DNA of 64,000 nucleotides from Saccharothrix tamanrassetensis (GCF_014203665.1 NZ_JACHJN010000003.1:558001-622000), one strand, 5' to 3'. Numbered from the stretch's first letter, positions 1 through 8,862 are shown. Notes: a model not told the origin generated them from the letters alone. A program made the numbers and translations.

Positions 1-462
1 TCGCTGTTCGCTCACGACCCGAAGGACTTGGACGACCGGGTCAAGGCGAGGTTGGTGCGGCAGGAGATCTTCTACAAGGAGAACCCGCCGCAGGTCGCTT
101 TTGTGATCTCCGAAGCGGCTCTGCGGCGACAGTACGCTCCGCCCGAGGTGATGCGCGAGCAGATCAACTACATGATCAAGCTGTCGAAGCTGCCGAACAT
201 CCGCTTGCAGGTGCTGCCCTTCAAGACCCGCGTACAGCACACCGCGATCCGAGACTGCTTTGTGCTGCTGCGCATCCCCTCGCCCGGCGCGGCGGGTCCG
301 CTCGAGTTCGCCTACACCGAGAACCTGGCCGAACTGCGGTACATGGATGACAAGCGCATCGTGGCAGCCTTCGACCAGTCCTGGGCGCGCTTGACCGGCC
401 TGGCGATGAGCTTTGAGGAGACCCGGAGGTTCATGCGTAAGGTTGCCGGTGAGTACAGCTAG
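1..462 (+). CDS. DUF5753 (Scr1-type) XRE-family regulator, C-terminal part
   Basis: Only the last 153 residues are present; the frame is open at base 1, so the N-terminal helix-turn-helix lies outside the window. What remains matches the DUF5753 domain of Scr1-like actinobacterial regulators: FVISEAALRR, then a segment ending LPNIRLQVLPF, then an aromatic C-terminal region. The same block pattern is seen in the complete homologue at 22939-23997 (ViDEAALRR...LDNVTLQVVPF). The next gene, 17 bp downstream, is a DUF397 protein, the usual partner. In this family the pair acts as regulator and small cognate protein, often developmental or antibiotic-linked; that role is family knowledge, not visible here. 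Confidence 0.88.
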   Translation, partial: SLFAHDPKDLDDRVKARLVRQEIFYKENPPQVAFVISEAALRRQYAPPEVMREQINYMIKLSKLPNIRLQVLPFKTRVQHTAIRDCFVLLRIPSPGAAGPLEFAYTENLAELRYMDDKRIVAAFDQSWARLTGLAMSFEETRRFMRKVAGEYS

Positions 463-479
463 GCAACCGGAGGCGGCGC

Positions 480-662
480 ATGTTCCGTAGGTCGAGCTAC
501 AGCGGGATGGACGGCAACAACTGTGTCGAGGTCGCGCGCTTGGCGGCCGTCGTGGCTGTTCGGGACAGCAAGGCTCCGGAAGGTGGCCAGGTCGCGCTCA
601 GCCCGGCCGGGTTCGGTCGGTTCCTGACGGCCGCCAAGGGCGATCGGCTCAGCCGAAGCTGA
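480..662 (+). CDS. DUF397 domain small protein
   Basis: A 60-residue protein with the full DUF397 pattern: an N-terminal aromatic/Ser segment (FRRSSYSGMDGNNCVEVA), then VAVRDSKAP, then LSPAGFGRFL near the C-terminus. It starts 17 bp after the DUF5753 regulator, preceded by ggaggcg, so the two are almost certainly co-transcribed. DUF397 proteins are the small partners of Scr1-type regulators. Its last 14 bases overlap the 3' end of the convergent gene at 649-1422. Compare 22939-23997, where a DUF397 domain is fused to its regulator. Confidence 0.9.
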   Translation: MFRRSSYSGMDGNNCVEVARLAAVVAVRDSKAPEGGQVALSPAGFGRFLTAAKGDRLSRS

Positions 663-1422
663 CTCGTTCCAGCCAGAAGTCGAGCAGGTCGCGGTCACCG
701 ACCACGTCCAGCACGCCCACGTCCCGCCGGCCGTAGACGGTCAGCAGGAGGTCCGTGAGCGACCCCCGGGCCGCGACCGCCGACTTCTCGTGCGCGTGCC
801 GCCAGGTGATCAGCTCACCGGTCAGGTCGACCACCCACTCCGCGTCCGCCACGTCGGTCGCGTGGAAGTGCAGCGTCCGGTCCGGGCCGAGCAGTTCGCG
901 CAGCTGCGGGTGGAAGTCGAACATGACCGGCAGGGTGTGCAGGTACAGCCACTCGTCCAGCGCGTCCTCGGCGATCACCGGGTCCGTGACGTACTCGGCA
1001 CCCACCGTGAGCGCCGCGTCGGCCCGGTGGATCAGCGACTCGTGGGTGAAGCGCCGGGCCCAGAAGACCGGGCCCTCGCCGGGGACCGCCGTCCACACCT
1101 CGGCGTCCGGGCCTGCCTCGCCCAACGCGTCGGCCAGGCGGTGTGCCGCTTCCACCGCCGCGTCGGCCAACGGTTCCGGTGCGCGGTCCCGGTAGCCCTC
1201 GAGGTTGCGCAGTGCGTCGTCGGCCAACGGTGCGGTGGCCCTCGTCCGAAGTATCTCGGCCGCCCAGTCCAGGCCCGCACCGATGTGCCGGAGCAACTGC
1301 CCGAGGGTCCAATCCGGACAGCTCGGCACCTTCGACGTCGGGTCGGCTCCTCGGACGTGTCCTCTCAACAGTTCGGCTTGGGTGACGATCTCGGCCCGGT
1401 AGCGGTCGAAGTCCAAAGGCAT
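649..1422 (-). CDS. maleylpyruvate isomerase N-terminal domain (MDMPI/TIGR03083-type) protein
   Basis: A 257-residue protein of the DinB-like mycothiol-dependent superfamily. It shows the family signature SCPDWTLGQLLRHIG (H46) and a second metal-ligand cluster THESLIHRADA (E128, H132), the His and Glu-x3-His pattern expected for one divalent metal site. The open frame extends 89 codons further upstream, but that part is Arg/Gly-rich, overlaps the divergent gene and does not resemble the family; the ATG at 1422 begins the conserved MPLDFDRYRAEIV segment. Members use mycothiol as cofactor or act as mycothiol transferases; the substrate cannot be read from the sequence. It is divergent from the protease-nuclease gene, with 62 bp between. 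Confidence 0.85.
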   Translation of the reverse strand: MPLDFDRYRAEIVTQAELLRGHVRGADPTSKVPSCPDWTLGQLLRHIGAGLDWAAEILRTRATAPLADDALRNLEGYRDRAPEPLADAAVEAAHRLADALGEAGPDAEVWTAVPGEGPVFWARRFTHESLIHRADAALTVGAEYVTDPVIAEDALDEWLYLHTLPVMFDFHPQLRELLGPDRTLHFHATDVADAEWVVDLTGELITWRHAHEKSAVAARGSLTDLLLTVYGRRDVGVLDVVGDRDLLDFWLERVSFG

Positions 1423-1484
1423 CCCCCCATCATGGCGTAACGGTTGTGCCGTCCGCATCGACGCTTCCCCTGAGGAGGTGGACG

Positions 1485-3161
1485 ATGACGTCCGACGCTC
1501 TCCAGTCCCGCCTTGCCACCACGCGTGCCCGCTACGAAGGCCGTGCGGCGCAACGCAAGCGCGGCTGCGCCTCGGTCGCCCGCCGCGGCGTCCTGCACAC
1601 CGACGCACCACACCGCGTGACTCGGCGCCTCGACCGGCTCGGGGTGGACTGGCAGCTGGCGTCCTCGGTCGAACGCGGTGCGTCACCACCGGTTCGCGGT
1701 CCTCGGGAACTCGACCTGGAACGGCTCATCGGGCGCGACACGTTGGTGGACGCCGGTTTTCTCGAATCCGGTGTTCAGGCGGCTCGCGCGGTGGGGCGGT
1801 TGCACGTCGCCGGGCGGTGGGGCACGGGCCTGCTGATCGCGCCTTCCTTGTTGTTGACGGCGAGTCACGTGTTGCCGAGCGTCACCGAGGCAGCCTCGGG
1901 CTCGGTGGAGTTCGACGACGTGCGGGTGGCGTGCCGGCCGGAGCTGTTCTTCCTCAGCGACATGGCGCTGGACTTCACCGTGGTGGCGGTGGAGGAGGTG
2001 CCGACCCTGCCGCCGCACCTGTCGTTGATCGAGCAGGAGGGCAAGGCGATCCTCGGCGAACGGCTCAACGTCGTGCTGTTCCCCGCCGGCGGGCCGAAGC
2101 AGTTCGCGCTGCGCGCACACGTCCTGGTCGACGTGCTGGAGAACTTCGTGCACTACGAGGCCGGCGTCGGCACGTCCGGCGCGGTGGTCTTCAACGACCA
2201 GTGGGAAGTCGTGGCGCTGCACCACTCCGGCGTCCCCGCCACCGACGACGGGGGTGAGCCGGTCACGTCCGACGGCCTGCCGTGGTCGCCCGACCTCGGC
2301 GAGCAGCGGCTCGCCTGGCGCGCGGGCGAAGGTGTGCGGATCAGTCGGATCCTGCGGGCGCTGCGGGAGCGCCCGTTGAGCGGCCCGGCCGCCCAGCTCC
2401 GCGCCCGCGTCTTCGACCCCGCCCCGGCCCCGGCGGAGACCGACGCCGAACTCCGGGCGGCGCTGGTGAACCTGGACATCGGGCGGAGCCGGGTCTACTA
2501 CGACGCGGTGGCCGACCGGGCGGCGCGGGACCGGTACTACGCCGACATCACCGTCCCCCACCGTTCGGTGCTGCACGGACTGCTGGAACGCACGCACGTC
2601 CGCCGCCCCGCCTACCGGCCGGTGCGGATGGTGTACCCGTGGGTGGACCTGCACCCCGACCTGAAGCTGCGCAGCCTCCACTCGGGCGCCGCGGTCGACC
2701 CCGAGGACCTGATCCGCGCCGACGTGGCGGCGGAAGCTGCCCGGACACGTCGGTTCCGCGAGCTGGCGGCGGGCGGGGTGCCCGACCCGGGGACGCTGCC
2801 CGAGGAGTTCGACCTGCTGGAGGCGGCGTTGCCGTTCAACTGCGAACACGTCGTGCCGCAAGCGCTGTTCGGCAAACGTGAGCCGATGCGCGGGGACCTG
2901 CACCACCTGTTCACCCGCGAGACCGGCGACGCGGACACCTCCCAACCCCGGGAGGGCCGGGGCGCGGTCGCGCGGGCGACGCTCTACTTCCTGGTGCGCT
3001 ACCCGGGGATCGTGGACGAGCGGCGGCTGTCCGAACTGGTGGCGTGGCACCGGAACGACCCGGTGACCGAACACGAGCTGCACCGGAACGCGGCGATCGC
3101 GGAGATCCAGGGCAACCGGAACCCGTTCATCGACCATCCGGGGTGGGTGCTCGACGTGTGA
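1485..3161 (+). CDS. trypsin-like serine protease fused to endonuclease I-type nuclease
   Basis: A 558-residue two-domain protein with no signal peptide or membrane segment, so probably cytoplasmic. Residues 100-250 form a chymotrypsin-fold protease with a complete triad: LLLTASHVL (H128), SDMALDFTVV (D163) and GVGTSGAVV (S231), of the glutamyl-endopeptidase/Trypsin_2 style. Residues 330-555 match the EndA/NucM endonuclease I fold: FNCEHVVPQALF (H455), MRGDLHHLF (D471, H473, H474), and a C-terminal ELHRN...IQGNRNPFIDHP block. The ATG at 1485 follows a strong gaggaggtg site. Endonuclease I enzymes are usually secreted; pairing an intact one with a protease in the cytoplasm recalls self/non-self effector proteins, an inference. 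Neighbours give no function. Confidence 0.88.
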   Translation: MTSDALQSRLATTRARYEGRAAQRKRGCASVARRGVLHTDAPHRVTRRLDRLGVDWQLASSVERGASPPVRGPRELDLERLIGRDTLVDAGFLESGVQAARAVGRLHVAGRWGTGLLIAPSLLLTASHVLPSVTEAASGSVEFDDVRVACRPELFFLSDMALDFTVVAVEEVPTLPPHLSLIEQEGKAILGERLNVVLFPAGGPKQFALRAHVLVDVLENFVHYEAGVGTSGAVVFNDQWEVVALHHSGVPATDDGGEPVTSDGLPWSPDLGEQRLAWRAGEGVRISRILRALRERPLSGPAAQLRARVFDPAPAPAETDAELRAALVNLDIGRSRVYYDAVADRAARDRYYADITVPHRSVLHGLLERTHVRRPAYRPVRMVYPWVDLHPDLKLRSLHSGAAVDPEDLIRADVAAEAARTRRFRELAAGGVPDPGTLPEEFDLLEAALPFNCEHVVPQALFGKREPMRGDLHHLFTRETGDADTSQPREGRGAVARATLYFLVRYPGIVDERRLSELVAWHRNDPVTEHELHRNAAIAEIQGNRNPFIDHPGWVLDV

Positions 3162-3401
3162 CCACGTGGCGGCGATCTGGCCGACATCGAGGTGAAGACC
3201 CGCCCCGAAACCGCGTGACAGCCGGCTGCGACAAAACGGCGACAACGAACCGCGTGGCGACTGCGTGAGAACGAACCGTGCGACAAACGGTGACAAAGAA
3301 GCCGCGTGACGACGAACCACGCGACGACAACCGCACGACGACACTGCAAGAAGACACCGCACGACGACAACCGCGCGAGAACGAGGCGACAACTGCTCCG
3401 G
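3162..3401. repeat. low-complexity intergenic region rich in cgtgacgac/cgacgacaac motifs
   Basis: The 240 bp between two convergent genes contain no credible gene. They are built from degenerate short motifs (cgcgtgac, gcgacgacaaccgc, acgacgac, cgtgcgac) repeated many times, with a sharply A/C/G-biased top strand and few T residues. No perfect tandem period is visible. It may be a decayed microsatellite-like expansion or a spacer that helps separate converging transcripts. Confidence 0.5.
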
Positions 3402-5351
3402 TCAGTTCACGACAGCACGTACCGAACGGATGTGGCTGACCAGGATTTCGTGCAGACCGCCGTCCGGGTCGTTCGCGGTGAGACTGCCCGAAGCGTGGCC
3501 CACCGGGGTGACGACGTGGCGGATCGTCGTGCGCGGGCCGTTGGCGACGTCGATCTCGACGGACGTCCGCGTCACCAGGGCCTCGGCCAGCAGCACGACC
3601 TCGGAGTCGCCCAGCACCAGTGACTGGTCGCGCAGCAACCGCACGGTGCCCAGCCGGCGGGACTCGGCACGGGGCGGCACGGATCGCGGTCGTGGGCGTT
3701 CGCGTTCCACCAGGGCCACCGCGAGCTTCGCGACCTCCTGCTCGGTCAGCGGCGCCCGCCACGGCCGCCACGACGGCAGCTTGCGGGCGGGCGGCTCGAC
3801 GCGGCGGCGGGACACCCGCTCCACCACCGAACGCCCGTCCAGCGTCGCGGTCGTGGGGGCGTAGCCGGCGGCGCGGAGGAGGGCCAGCGTCTCGCCGGCG
3901 GGCTTCGCCGACGCCAGCACGGTCGGGCCCAGCGGCTGCAACGCCAAGGGGCTCAACGACCGGTGGCGGACGATCTCGGTCAGCAGCTGCGGGTCGTCCG
4001 CCCGCACGCAGCACGCCACCGTCGTGACGCTGATCTGCCCGTGGCGCCGCGCCTCCTCGCGCACCAACCGCTCCAGGTTCTGCGGCACGCCGTGCTCGGC
4101 CACCTCCGCCAGCCGCGCCAGCAGCTCGTCGGGCGTGTTCCCGGCGTCCAACGCCCGCCGCACGCTGCCCGCGCTGAACCGCCACCGGCCCTGCGCCGGA
4201 TCCGCGGCGAGGTCCAGCGCCGCGCTCAGCTCCCGGCTCGGCAACCCCGACACCACCGCCGTCAGATCCGGTCTCAGGTGGGCTTTCGACGTGGCGGCCG
4301 GCACGAACCCGGCCGCCACCGTCGAGGCGTTGCCGGCCAGCACGGCGCGGCCCAGGGTGGTCAGCGCGCCCAACGCCACCAGGCCGATGGTCTCCGCCTC
4401 CACCAGCGCCGCCTCCGTCGTCGGCGGGCTGTGCACGGCCGGGTGCGACCACACCAGGTCCGCCACCACCTCGTGCCGGTGCTCGAACGCCTCGTCCTCC
4501 TCCAGTTCCGCGTAGTGCTCCAGCACGCCCCGGCGGGTCGCGTCGCCGGGTTCCGCGGACTCGGCCAGCGCCGGGCGGGGCTTCGCGGGCGGCCACGTCA
4601 TGCGCGGCCACGCCTTCACCAGGTCCGCCAGGCGGTCCGCGGGGGAGCAGCCGCGCCAGCCGTCGGACCGGGTGGTGGGCAGCACCCGGCGGTCGTGGTC
4701 GGCGACGGCCAGCAGGCGCGCCTCCACGGCCAGTTCCAGCCAGAGCCGGGTCCGGGTCTCGTCGGCGCGCAGCACGCCCGCGATCCGCCGCAGCTCGCGC
4801 AGGCCGACCCCGCTGCGGGTGGAGACGACATCGTTGTCACACAGCTCGACCAGCCGGGTCACACCATCCACAGTGGACGTTGCGGGGGTGATCGCGGCGC
4901 GGTCCGCGAAACCCTTGTGCTGACCGGTCCGGCGAGGTGGGCGCGGTGCGGGGGTGATCCGCCTCGGCGGCTCGCCCTCGGTCGGGCGCAGGCCCGTGGC
5001 GGCGCGGAGCCGGTCGCCCTCCGGCCACACCAGGGCCCGCCGGCGGAGCTGGGTGAGGGTGCGCTTCAGCTCGGCCCGGGACGCCTTCCCGTGGCAGCGC
5101 AGGTGGTCCGCGACGGCCTCGGGGCTCGCCGCGGGCCCCAGCCGCAGCACGGTGTCCAGCACGTCACGGCACGCGCGGTCCAGGCCGCCCACCGCCAGGC
5201 GCAGCGACGACGGCGTGCTCAGCTCGTCGGCGAGACCGCGCAGCGAGTGGGGATGGGCGTCCGCCGCGTCCTTGCGCAGCGTGAGGATGTCCCGGATGTC
5301 CTGAGCGTCGAGTTCGTGCAGCCAACTGGCCAGCGCCGATTTCCTACCCAC
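3402..5351 (-). CDS. helicase-associated domain protein (XPB/Ssl2-like, Helicase_C_3)
   Basis: A 649-residue protein beginning MGRKSALASWLHELDAQDIRDILTLR, the typical start of the actinobacterial helicase C-terminal domain family related to XPB/Ssl2. The N-terminal third is winged-helix-like (LRRRALVWPEGDRLR). The middle is Leu/Ala-rich helical. The C-terminal third carries the helicase-associated block (PQNLERLVREEARRHGQISV...AGYAPTTATLDGRSVVERV). Walker A and DEAD motifs are absent, so it is probably not itself an ATPase. In actinomycetes such genes often accompany an XPB-like helicase; none is in this window. Likely a DNA repair or DNA-binding accessory protein, unproven. Confidence 0.8.
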   Translation of the reverse strand: MGRKSALASWLHELDAQDIRDILTLRKDAADAHPHSLRGLADELSTPSSLRLAVGGLDRACRDVLDTVLRLGPAASPEAVADHLRCHGKASRAELKRTLTQLRRRALVWPEGDRLRAATGLRPTEGEPPRRITPAPRPPRRTGQHKGFADRAAITPATSTVDGVTRLVELCDNDVVSTRSGVGLRELRRIAGVLRADETRTRLWLELAVEARLLAVADHDRRVLPTTRSDGWRGCSPADRLADLVKAWPRMTWPPAKPRPALAESAEPGDATRRGVLEHYAELEEDEAFEHRHEVVADLVWSHPAVHSPPTTEAALVEAETIGLVALGALTTLGRAVLAGNASTVAAGFVPAATSKAHLRPDLTAVVSGLPSRELSAALDLAADPAQGRWRFSAGSVRRALDAGNTPDELLARLAEVAEHGVPQNLERLVREEARRHGQISVTTVACCVRADDPQLLTEIVRHRSLSPLALQPLGPTVLASAKPAGETLALLRAAGYAPTTATLDGRSVVERVSRRRVEPPARKLPSWRPWRAPLTEQEVAKLAVALVERERPRPRSVPPRAESRRLGTVRLLRDQSLVLGDSEVVLLAEALVTRTSVEIDVANGPRTTIRHVVTPVGHASGSLTANDPDGGLHEILVSHIRSVRAVVN

Positions 5352-5443
5352 TCAGCTGATTATGCACTGCGCGTCACCGACCGGTTATTCCCCGCGATAG
5401 AGCGCCCGAATGGCGGCGAAAGAGCGGTCGTAAGCTGGGCGCT

Positions 5444-6100
5444 GTGGAATTCACCGGCTTCGGCGAGTACGCCATCGACTTCTTCGACGGGCTGGAGGTC
5501 GACAACACCAAGGCCTACTGGGAGGACCACAAGCACACCTACCTGTCCGACGTGCGCGCGCCGATGGAGGCGCTGCTGACCGCGCTGGAGCCGGAGTTCG
5601 GCAAGGGCAAGGTGTTCCGGCCGTACCGGGACGTGCGGTTCAGCAAGGACAAGACGCCGTACAAAGACCACTGCGGCGCAGTGGTGGAGCTCGGTCGCGG
5701 CGGCGGGGCGCACTACGTCCAGATCAGCCCGGCCGGGCTGTTCGTCGGCGGCGGGTCGTTCGCGATGGCGCCCGACCAGGTCGCCCGCTACCGCGAGTCG
5801 GTCGCGGACGACGTGCGCGGGCAGGCGCTGGAGAAGGTCCTCGCGAAGCTCACCGGCGCCGGCTGGGAGGTGCGCGGGGACCGGCTCAAGCGCCCGCCGC
5901 GCGGGTTCGACCCCGACCACCCGCGCATCGGGCTGCTCAAGCACAAGCGGCTCTACGCGGCCCGGACGTGGCCGCCGGACGACGTGCTGCACGAGCCGGA
6001 GTGCCTGGACCGGGTGCGCGCGGCGTGGCGCGAGGTCGACCCGTTGGTGGACTGGTGCGCCGACCACATCGGCCTCACCGAAGTCGGCTTCCGCCGCTGA
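5444..6100 (+). CDS. DUF2461 / TIGR02453 family protein
   Basis: A 218-residue protein starting with GTG (VEFTGFGEYAIDFFDGLEVDNTKAYWEDHK). It has the DUF2461 hallmarks: an N-terminal FF.GLE.dN.K.YWe.hk motif, then KVFRPYRDVRFSKDKTPYKDHCGAVV, and a C-terminal KHKRLYAARTWPPDDVLH block. The length is typical for the family. No catalytic role is established for it. It is convergent with the VanZ gene and overlaps its 3' end by 26 bp. The start lies about 90 bp from the divergent helicase-associated gene, so a bidirectional promoter is likely. Confidence 0.9.
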   Translation: MEFTGFGEYAIDFFDGLEVDNTKAYWEDHKHTYLSDVRAPMEALLTALEPEFGKGKVFRPYRDVRFSKDKTPYKDHCGAVVELGRGGGAHYVQISPAGLFVGGGSFAMAPDQVARYRESVADDVRGQALEKVLAKLTGAGWEVRGDRLKRPPRGFDPDHPRIGLLKHKRLYAARTWPPDDVLHEPECLDRVRAAWREVDPLVDWCADHIGLTEVGFRR

Positions 6101-6419
6101 ACGCGAGCCGCGCCACCAGCCACCCGAGGGCGATGCCGAGCACGTCGACCAGGCCGTCCACCACGTCCCCGCCGCGCCCGAGGGCGACGATCAGCCACTG
6201 GAGCACCTCGGACACCGCGGCGTACGCCACCAGGGCGGCGAGCAGCGCGTTCCTCGGCAGCCGGGCGACCAGGCCGGTGACCGCGAGCAGCGCGAACAGC
6301 AGGACGTGCACCACCTTGTCGGTGCCCGGAGGGGAGTCCGGCACACCTGACTGGGGCATGAACAGGACGATGACGCTGAGCAACACGGCGGTCACGAACG
6401 GGAGGATTCTGCGGCTCAC
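6075..6419 (-). CDS. VanZ family membrane protein
   Basis: A 114-residue protein with four predicted membrane segments (FVTAVLLSVIVLFM, VHVLLFALLAVTGLVA, ALLAALVAYAAVSEVLQ, VDVLGIALGWLVARLA). It carries the VanZ-type motif TDKVVHVLLFALL followed by SEVLQ...RGGDVVDGLVDVLG. I chose GTG at 6419 (VSRRILPF): the open frame reaches 6635 but would then overlap the divergent pyruvate kinase gene and lose family resemblance. VanZ proteins are membrane proteins known from teicoplanin resistance clusters, but most genomic copies have no defined role. Confidence 0.8.
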   Translation of the reverse strand: MSRRILPFVTAVLLSVIVLFMPQSGVPDSPPGTDKVVHVLLFALLAVTGLVARLPRNALLAALVAYAAVSEVLQWLIVALGRGGDVVDGLVDVLGIALGWLVARLAFSGGSRLR

Positions 6420-6501
6420 CAGGCCGATTCTGCCCGTTTCGGGGAGATTACTTCCCGGTACATCCTGATCGGTCCAGTGCGGGGGGCTAGGCTCTCCCAA
6501 C

Positions 6502-7926
6502 GTGAGTCGACGCGCGAAGATCGTCTGTACGCTGGGCCCTGCCACCGCGACCGAGGAGAAGGTCAACGAGCTGGTAGCGGCCGGTATGGACGTGGCCAGG
6601 ATGAACTTCAGCCACGGCAGCCATGCCGACCACAAGCAGGTCTACGAACTCGTCCGCGCCGCGTCGGACGTGTCCGGCCGCGCGGTGGGCGTCCTCGCCG
6701 ACCTCCAGGGCCCCAAGATCCGGCTCGGCCGGTTCGCCCACGGCCCCGTCGAGTGGCGCACGGGCGACGTCGTCCGGGTCACCGTGGAGGACGTCGAAGG
6801 CACCCACGACCGGGTGTCCACCACGTACAAGGAGCTGTCCAAGGACGCCAAGGTCGGCGACCGGCTGCTGGTGGACGACGGCAAGGTCGGCCTGGTCGTC
6901 ACCGACATCGAGGGCCCCGACGTGGTCTGCGAGGTCACCGAGGGCGGCCCGGTCAGCAACAACAAGGGCCTCTCGCTGCCCGGCATGGACGTGTCCGTGC
7001 CCGCGCTGTCCGAGAAGGACATCGAGGACCTGGAGTTCGCGCTCAACCTGGGCGTGGACTTCATCGCGCTGTCGTTCGTGCGCTCGCCCGCCGACATCGA
7101 CCTGGTGCACCAGGTGATGGACCGGGTCGGCCACGGCCGCCGCCCGGTGATCGCCAAGATCGAGAAGCCCGAGGCCGTCGACAACCTCGAAGCGATCGTG
7201 CTGGCGTTCGACGGCGTCATGGTCGCCCGCGGCGACCTCGGCGTGGAGCTGCCGCTGGAGCACGTGCCGCTGGTGCAGAAGCGCGCGATCCAGATCGCCC
7301 GCGAGAACGCCAAGCCGGTCATCGTGGCCACCCAGATGCTCGACTCGATGATCACCAACTCCCGCCCGACCCGCGCCGAGACCTCGGACGTGGCGAACGC
7401 GGTGCTCGACGGCGCGGACGCGCTGATGCTGTCCGGCGAGACGTCGGTCGGCCGGTACGCCATCGAGTCGGTGAAGACCATGGGCCGGATCATCGAGGCC
7501 GTGGAGACCGAGTCCACGCAGGTCCCGCCACTGACGCACGTGCCGCGCACCAAGCGGGGCGTGATCTCCTACGCGGCCCGCGACATCGGCGAGCGGCTGA
7601 ACGCGAAGGCGCTGGTCGCGTTCACCCAGTCCGGTGACACGGTGCGCCGGCTGGCCCGGCTGCACACGCACCTGCCCCTGCTGGCGTTCACCCCGGAGCA
7701 GAGCGTGCGCAGTCAGCTTGCTCTCACGTGGGGCACCGAGACGTTCCTGGTGCCTAAGGTGGACTCGACGGACGAGATGGTCCGCCAGGTGGACATGTCG
7801 ATGCTGCACATCGGCCGGTACCAGCCCGGTGACCTGGTCGTCGTCGTGGCAGGCTCCCCGCCTGGCACCATCGGCTCGACCAACCTCATCCGGGTCCACC
7901 GGCTCGGTGAGGACGACCACGCTTAG
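6502..7926 (+). CDS. pyk: pyruvate kinase
   Basis: A 474-residue glycolytic enzyme converting phosphoenolpyruvate and ADP to pyruvate and ATP in the cytoplasm. The start GTG gives MSRRAKIVCTLGPAT. Family signatures seen: GMDVARMNFSHG (substrate-binding Arg/Asn/Ser), DLQGPKIRLG, the active-site block VIAKIEKPEAVDNL (the catalytic Lys region), VMVARGDLGVELP (metal-binding Glu/Asp) and ATQMLDSMI. Length and domain order are normal for actinobacterial type. It is followed 9 bp later by the tesB-like gene, so they may be co-transcribed. Confidence 0.98.
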   Translation: MSRRAKIVCTLGPATATEEKVNELVAAGMDVARMNFSHGSHADHKQVYELVRAASDVSGRAVGVLADLQGPKIRLGRFAHGPVEWRTGDVVRVTVEDVEGTHDRVSTTYKELSKDAKVGDRLLVDDGKVGLVVTDIEGPDVVCEVTEGGPVSNNKGLSLPGMDVSVPALSEKDIEDLEFALNLGVDFIALSFVRSPADIDLVHQVMDRVGHGRRPVIAKIEKPEAVDNLEAIVLAFDGVMVARGDLGVELPLEHVPLVQKRAIQIARENAKPVIVATQMLDSMITNSRPTRAETSDVANAVLDGADALMLSGETSVGRYAIESVKTMGRIIEAVETESTQVPPLTHVPRTKRGVISYAARDIGERLNAKALVAFTQSGDTVRRLARLHTHLPLLAFTPEQSVRSQLALTWGTETFLVPKVDSTDEMVRQVDMSMLHIGRYQPGDLVVVVAGSPPGTIGSTNLIRVHRLGEDDHA

Positions 7927-7935
7927 GGGTTGGAC

Positions 7936-8862
7936 GTGACAGAGGCTGCCCGCGCCGCAGCCGCCGCCGGCTACGCGGACCTGCCGCTGGACACCGACGG
8001 CGTACCGCACGGGCAACCCGTGCTGGACCGCCTCACCGCGCTGCTGGACTTGGAGCGCATCGAGGAGAACATCTTCCGCGGCGTGTCGCCCGCCGAGTCG
8101 CCCGTGCGGGTGTTCGGCGGGCAGGTCGCGGGCCAGGCGCTGGTGGCGGCCGGCCGGACCGTGCCGCCGGAGCGCCGGGTGCACTCGCTGCACTCGTACT
8201 TCATCCGCGGCGGCGACCCGACCGTGCCGATCGTGTACGAGGTGGACCGGATCCGCGACGGGCGGTCGTTCACCACCCGGCGGGTCGTGGCCGTGCAGCA
8301 CGGCAAGGCGATCTTCGCGCTGTCCGCGTCGTTCCAGCTGGACGAACCCGGCATGGACCACTTCGAGCCGATGCCGTCGGTGCCGCCGCCGGACTCGCTG
8401 CCGACCTACGCGGAGTCGGCGGCCGGGTACCTGGAGAAGGTCGGGATGGCGCGGCTGCCGCGTCCGATCGACATCCGGTACGTGACCGAGCCGCCGTGGC
8501 GCGCGCGGGAGGACGGGCCGGGGGAGGCTCGCAGCCAGGTGTGGATGCGGGCGGACGGCAAGCTGCCCGACGACGACATGCTGCACGTGTGCGTGCTGGC
8601 GTACGCGTCGGACATGACCCTGCTCGACTCGGTGCTGGTGCGGCACGGCGTGTACTGGGGCACCGACAAGGTGCTGGGCGCCAGCCTGGACCACGCGATG
8701 TGGTTCCACCGCCGTTTTCGGGCGGACGAGTGGTTCCTGTACGACTGCGAGTCGCCGTCGGCTTCGGGTGCCCGCGGGTTGGCGACGGGGCGCTTCTACG
8801 CGCAGGACGGTCGGCTGGTGGCCACGGTCGTGCAGGAGGGCCTGCTGCGGGTACTGCCGTGA
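7936..8862 (+). CDS. tesB: acyl-CoA thioesterase II (TesB family)
   Basis: A 308-residue double hot-dog thioesterase hydrolysing acyl-CoA to free acid and CoA. Evidence: the N-terminal LLDLERIEENIFRGVSP, then VFGGQVAGQALVAAGRTV, HSLHSYFIRGGD, SFTTRRVVAVQHGKAIF, and the C-terminal SLDHAMWFHRRFRADEWFLYDCESPSASGARGL block that holds the catalytic Asp region. GTG at 7936 is preferred over TTG at 7930 because aggggt sits 6 bases upstream of it. It follows pyk by 9 bp, an order common in actinomycetes. Its stop overlaps the start of the Uma2 relic. Confidence 0.95.
   Translation: MTEAARAAAAAGYADLPLDTDGVPHGQPVLDRLTALLDLERIEENIFRGVSPAESPVRVFGGQVAGQALVAAGRTVPPERRVHSLHSYFIRGGDPTVPIVYEVDRIRDGRSFTTRRVVAVQHGKAIFALSASFQLDEPGMDHFEPMPSVPPPDSLPTYAESAAGYLEKVGMARLPRPIDIRYVTEPPWRAREDGPGEARSQVWMRADGKLPDDDMLHVCVLAYASDMTLLDSVLVRHGVYWGTDKVLGASLDHAMWFHRRFRADEWFLYDCESPSASGARGLATGRFYAQDGRLVATVVQEGLLRVLP

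Noticed and set aside
1423-1689. N-terminal extension of the MDMPI-type protein
   Set aside because: It is Arg/Gly-rich, lies over the start of the divergent protease-nuclease gene and is not part of the family.
1683-3392. 569-codon antisense frame over the protease-nuclease gene
   Set aside because: It is a high-GC shadow frame rich in Arg, Gly and Pro; the sense frame carries two intact catalytic domains.
6420-6635. N-terminal extension of the VanZ protein
   Set aside because: It overlaps the start of pyk on the other strand; the family begins near the GTG at 6419.
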